Source: Prauserella endophytica (GTDB taxonomy: Bacteria > Actinomycetota > Actinomycetes > Mycobacteriales > Pseudonocardiaceae). Taken from it: DNA of 64,000 bases. Made by a program: the position numbers and the translations under genes. This document shows, in pieces, positions 60,301 through 64,000 of this stretch (the first letter of the stretch is position 1; each line of letters opens with the position of its first letter). The stretch spans positions 62,001 to 126,000 of the forward strand of contig NZ_SWMS01000018.1 in assembly GCF_005146945.1 (NCBI RefSeq), given 5' to 3'. The notes under the pieces were generated by a model that searched no databases, was not told the origin of the DNA, and worked only from the letters and a program-made list of their open reading frames with translations.

Positions 60301-61131
60301 TCACGCGGCACCGGCGCCGGACAGCCCGGCCCTGCTCAGCAGCCGCTCCGCCCGCAGCACCACCGGCCGGTCGACCATCGTGCCCTCGTGCACCCCGACC
60401 GAGCCCTGCTCGGCGACGGCCAGCACCTCGCGGGCCCAGCGCAGCTCCTCCTCGGAGGGTGCGAGCGCGGCGTGCACCGGCGCCAGCTGCCGAGGGTGTA
60501 CGCACAGCTTGCCGGTGAAGCCCAGCTCGACGGCGTGCTCGGTGTCGGCGACCAGCCTCGCCTCGTCGTCGAGCTTGGCGGTGACGCCGTCCAGCGGCGG
60601 CGCGCAGCCCGCACCGGCCGCCGCCAGCACGAGCGTGGAGCGTGCGGTGGCGAGCGCGACGTGTGAGTCGGGGTCGACGCCGAGCTGCGCGGCGAGATCG
60701 ATGCTGCCGAACGCGGGCCGCACCGCGGCGGGCGCGGCGCAGATCTCGCGGGCCCGCAGCACCCCGTCGGCGGTCTCGATGAGCGGCACCACACCGGTGC
60801 CCGAGCCGAGCACCGCCGCGGCGGCGGTGACGTCGCGCGCGTGCTCGGCCTTCGGCAGCATCACCACGGTCGCGAGCCCCGCGAGCGCGGCGAGGTCGGC
60901 GTCGTGGAACTCGGTGTCGGCGCCGTTGACGCGAACGACCGCCGTGTTGCCCTCGGCAAGCCAGGCACGGACGTGCTCACGCGCGGTGTCCTTGTCGTCC
61001 GCGCCCACGGCGTCCTCGAGGTCGAGCACCACACCGTCGGCGCCTGCTGCCGCCGCCTTCGCGAACCGGTCCGGCCGGTGCCCCGGCACGAACAGCAGAG
61101 TGCGCGCGGACGCGACGTCGTTCAACCGCAT
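60301..61131 (-). CDS. HpcH/HpaI-family lyase (citrate lyase beta-like)
   Basis: A 276-residue TIM-barrel enzyme. SARTLLFVPGHRPDRFAKAA is the classic CitE start, ADGVVLDLEDAVGADDKDTA holds the metal-binding acidic residues, and TGVVPLIETADGVLRAREIC and RPAFGSIDLAAQLGVDPDSH follow. It acts on acyl-CoA or free hydroxy acids (malyl-, citramalyl- or similar). ATG 61131 has AAGGGA upstream. It is convergent with the GNAT gene (14 bp). Confidence 0.92.
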   Translation of the reverse strand: MRLNDVASARTLLFVPGHRPDRFAKAAAAGADGVVLDLEDAVGADDKDTAREHVRAWLAEGNTAVVRVNGADTEFHDADLAALAGLATVVMLPKAEHARDVTAAAAVLGSGTGVVPLIETADGVLRAREICAAPAAVRPAFGSIDLAAQLGVDPDSHVALATARSTLVLAAAGAGCAPPLDGVTAKLDDEARLVADTEHAVELGFTGKLCVHPRQLAPVHAALAPSEEELRWAREVLAVAEQGSVGVHEGTMVDRPVVLRAERLLSRAGLSGAGAA

Positions 61132-61339
61132 CGAGCATGTCCCTTCACGTGTCACCGATAGCCAGCGCGGTGAACGCTACGCGATGTCGGTGACCCCGGA
61201 ATCGCTGTCCACCGCGCTCACGGAGGCTGGACGCTGGTCGTCCGGACGCGCACCGATCGATCGTTGTTCCCCGTCCGCCCGGACCCTCCGGTCGCGGGGA
61301 ACCCACCACCGCCGGGAGGGCCCGGCGAAGACCGGAAAC

Positions 61340-64000
<2,661 letters not shown>

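Overview
The window is high-GC actinobacterial DNA. GTG starts, ATGA start/stop overlaps and very GC-rich third codon positions are everywhere. The housekeeping order coaE(-GrpB fusion), rpsA, polA, a thioesterase and an ANTAR response regulator matches the conserved neighbourhood known from Mycobacterium and other Actinobacteria. The mixture of ESX-type secretion substrates, YhgE/Pip, F420-type LLM oxidoreductase and a mycobacterial-style polA points to the Pseudonocardiaceae; Amycolatopsis or a close relative is my inference, not a proven assignment.

Layout. 0-6.6 kb: a PucR regulator, a DUF402 protein, then an ABC-2 exporter co-transcribed with its own sensor kinase and response regulator, then a divergent HTH regulator/small-protein pair with an imperfect operator between them. 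6.7-20 kb: the core block coaE, a 70-aa protein, rpsA, a methyltransferase with two tandem paralogous GNAT acetyltransferases, a YhgE/Pip operon with an ABC-like protein and TetR, polA and a PaaI-like thioesterase. 20-24.5 kb: RibD-like reductase, LysR, alpha/beta hydrolase and a large unknown protein. 24.6-29.7 kb: a complete branched-chain amino-acid type ABC importer (livK-H-M-G-F). 30-31 kb: ANTAR regulator and a tRNA with a CAA anticodon but a short variable loop.

32.3-39 kb is the most unusual part. It is a minus-strand polymorphic-toxin locus: a YbaB/EbfC-like protein, an EspC-type ESX substrate, a 1319-aa toxin, and three successive YezG-like putative immunity proteins. The toxin has a WxG-bearing helical N-terminus, a Pro/Thr/Ser/Gly-rich linker, an internal alpha/beta module and a His-Me-finger nuclease-like C-terminus. 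The arrangement resembles the Bacillus YeeF-YezG pair recast for actinobacterial ESX secretion, but no secretion apparatus is in the window.

39-52.4 kb is a decaying accessory stretch: a 550-codon gene cut by one in-frame TAG, an internally deleted serine hydrolase, an ArsR remnant, a VOC remnant and a possible UvrA-like scrap. They are mixed with intact genes (MFS exporter, FAD oxidoreductase, lone ABC ATPase, FCD regulator, YeeE thiosulfate-type transporter, peroxidase, GT39-like glycosyltransferase, MerR-thioredoxin pair). 52.4-64 kb: an LLM oxidoreductase behind a MerR-type promoter; a TetR-controlled catabolic-looking cluster (SnoaL-like, hotdog-SCP2 fusion, hydrolase, acyl-CoA ligase); an ArsR-SRPBCC pair; a cytosolic BtuF-like protein with a GNAT; a citrate-lyase-beta-like protein; a GAF histidine kinase; and the start of a BNR-repeat protein that runs off the right edge.

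A recurrent structural theme is a long palindrome with the core AAGGCCACC...GGTGGCCTT. It occurs three times (8.4, 24.5 and 47.8 kb), each time exactly between two convergent genes.
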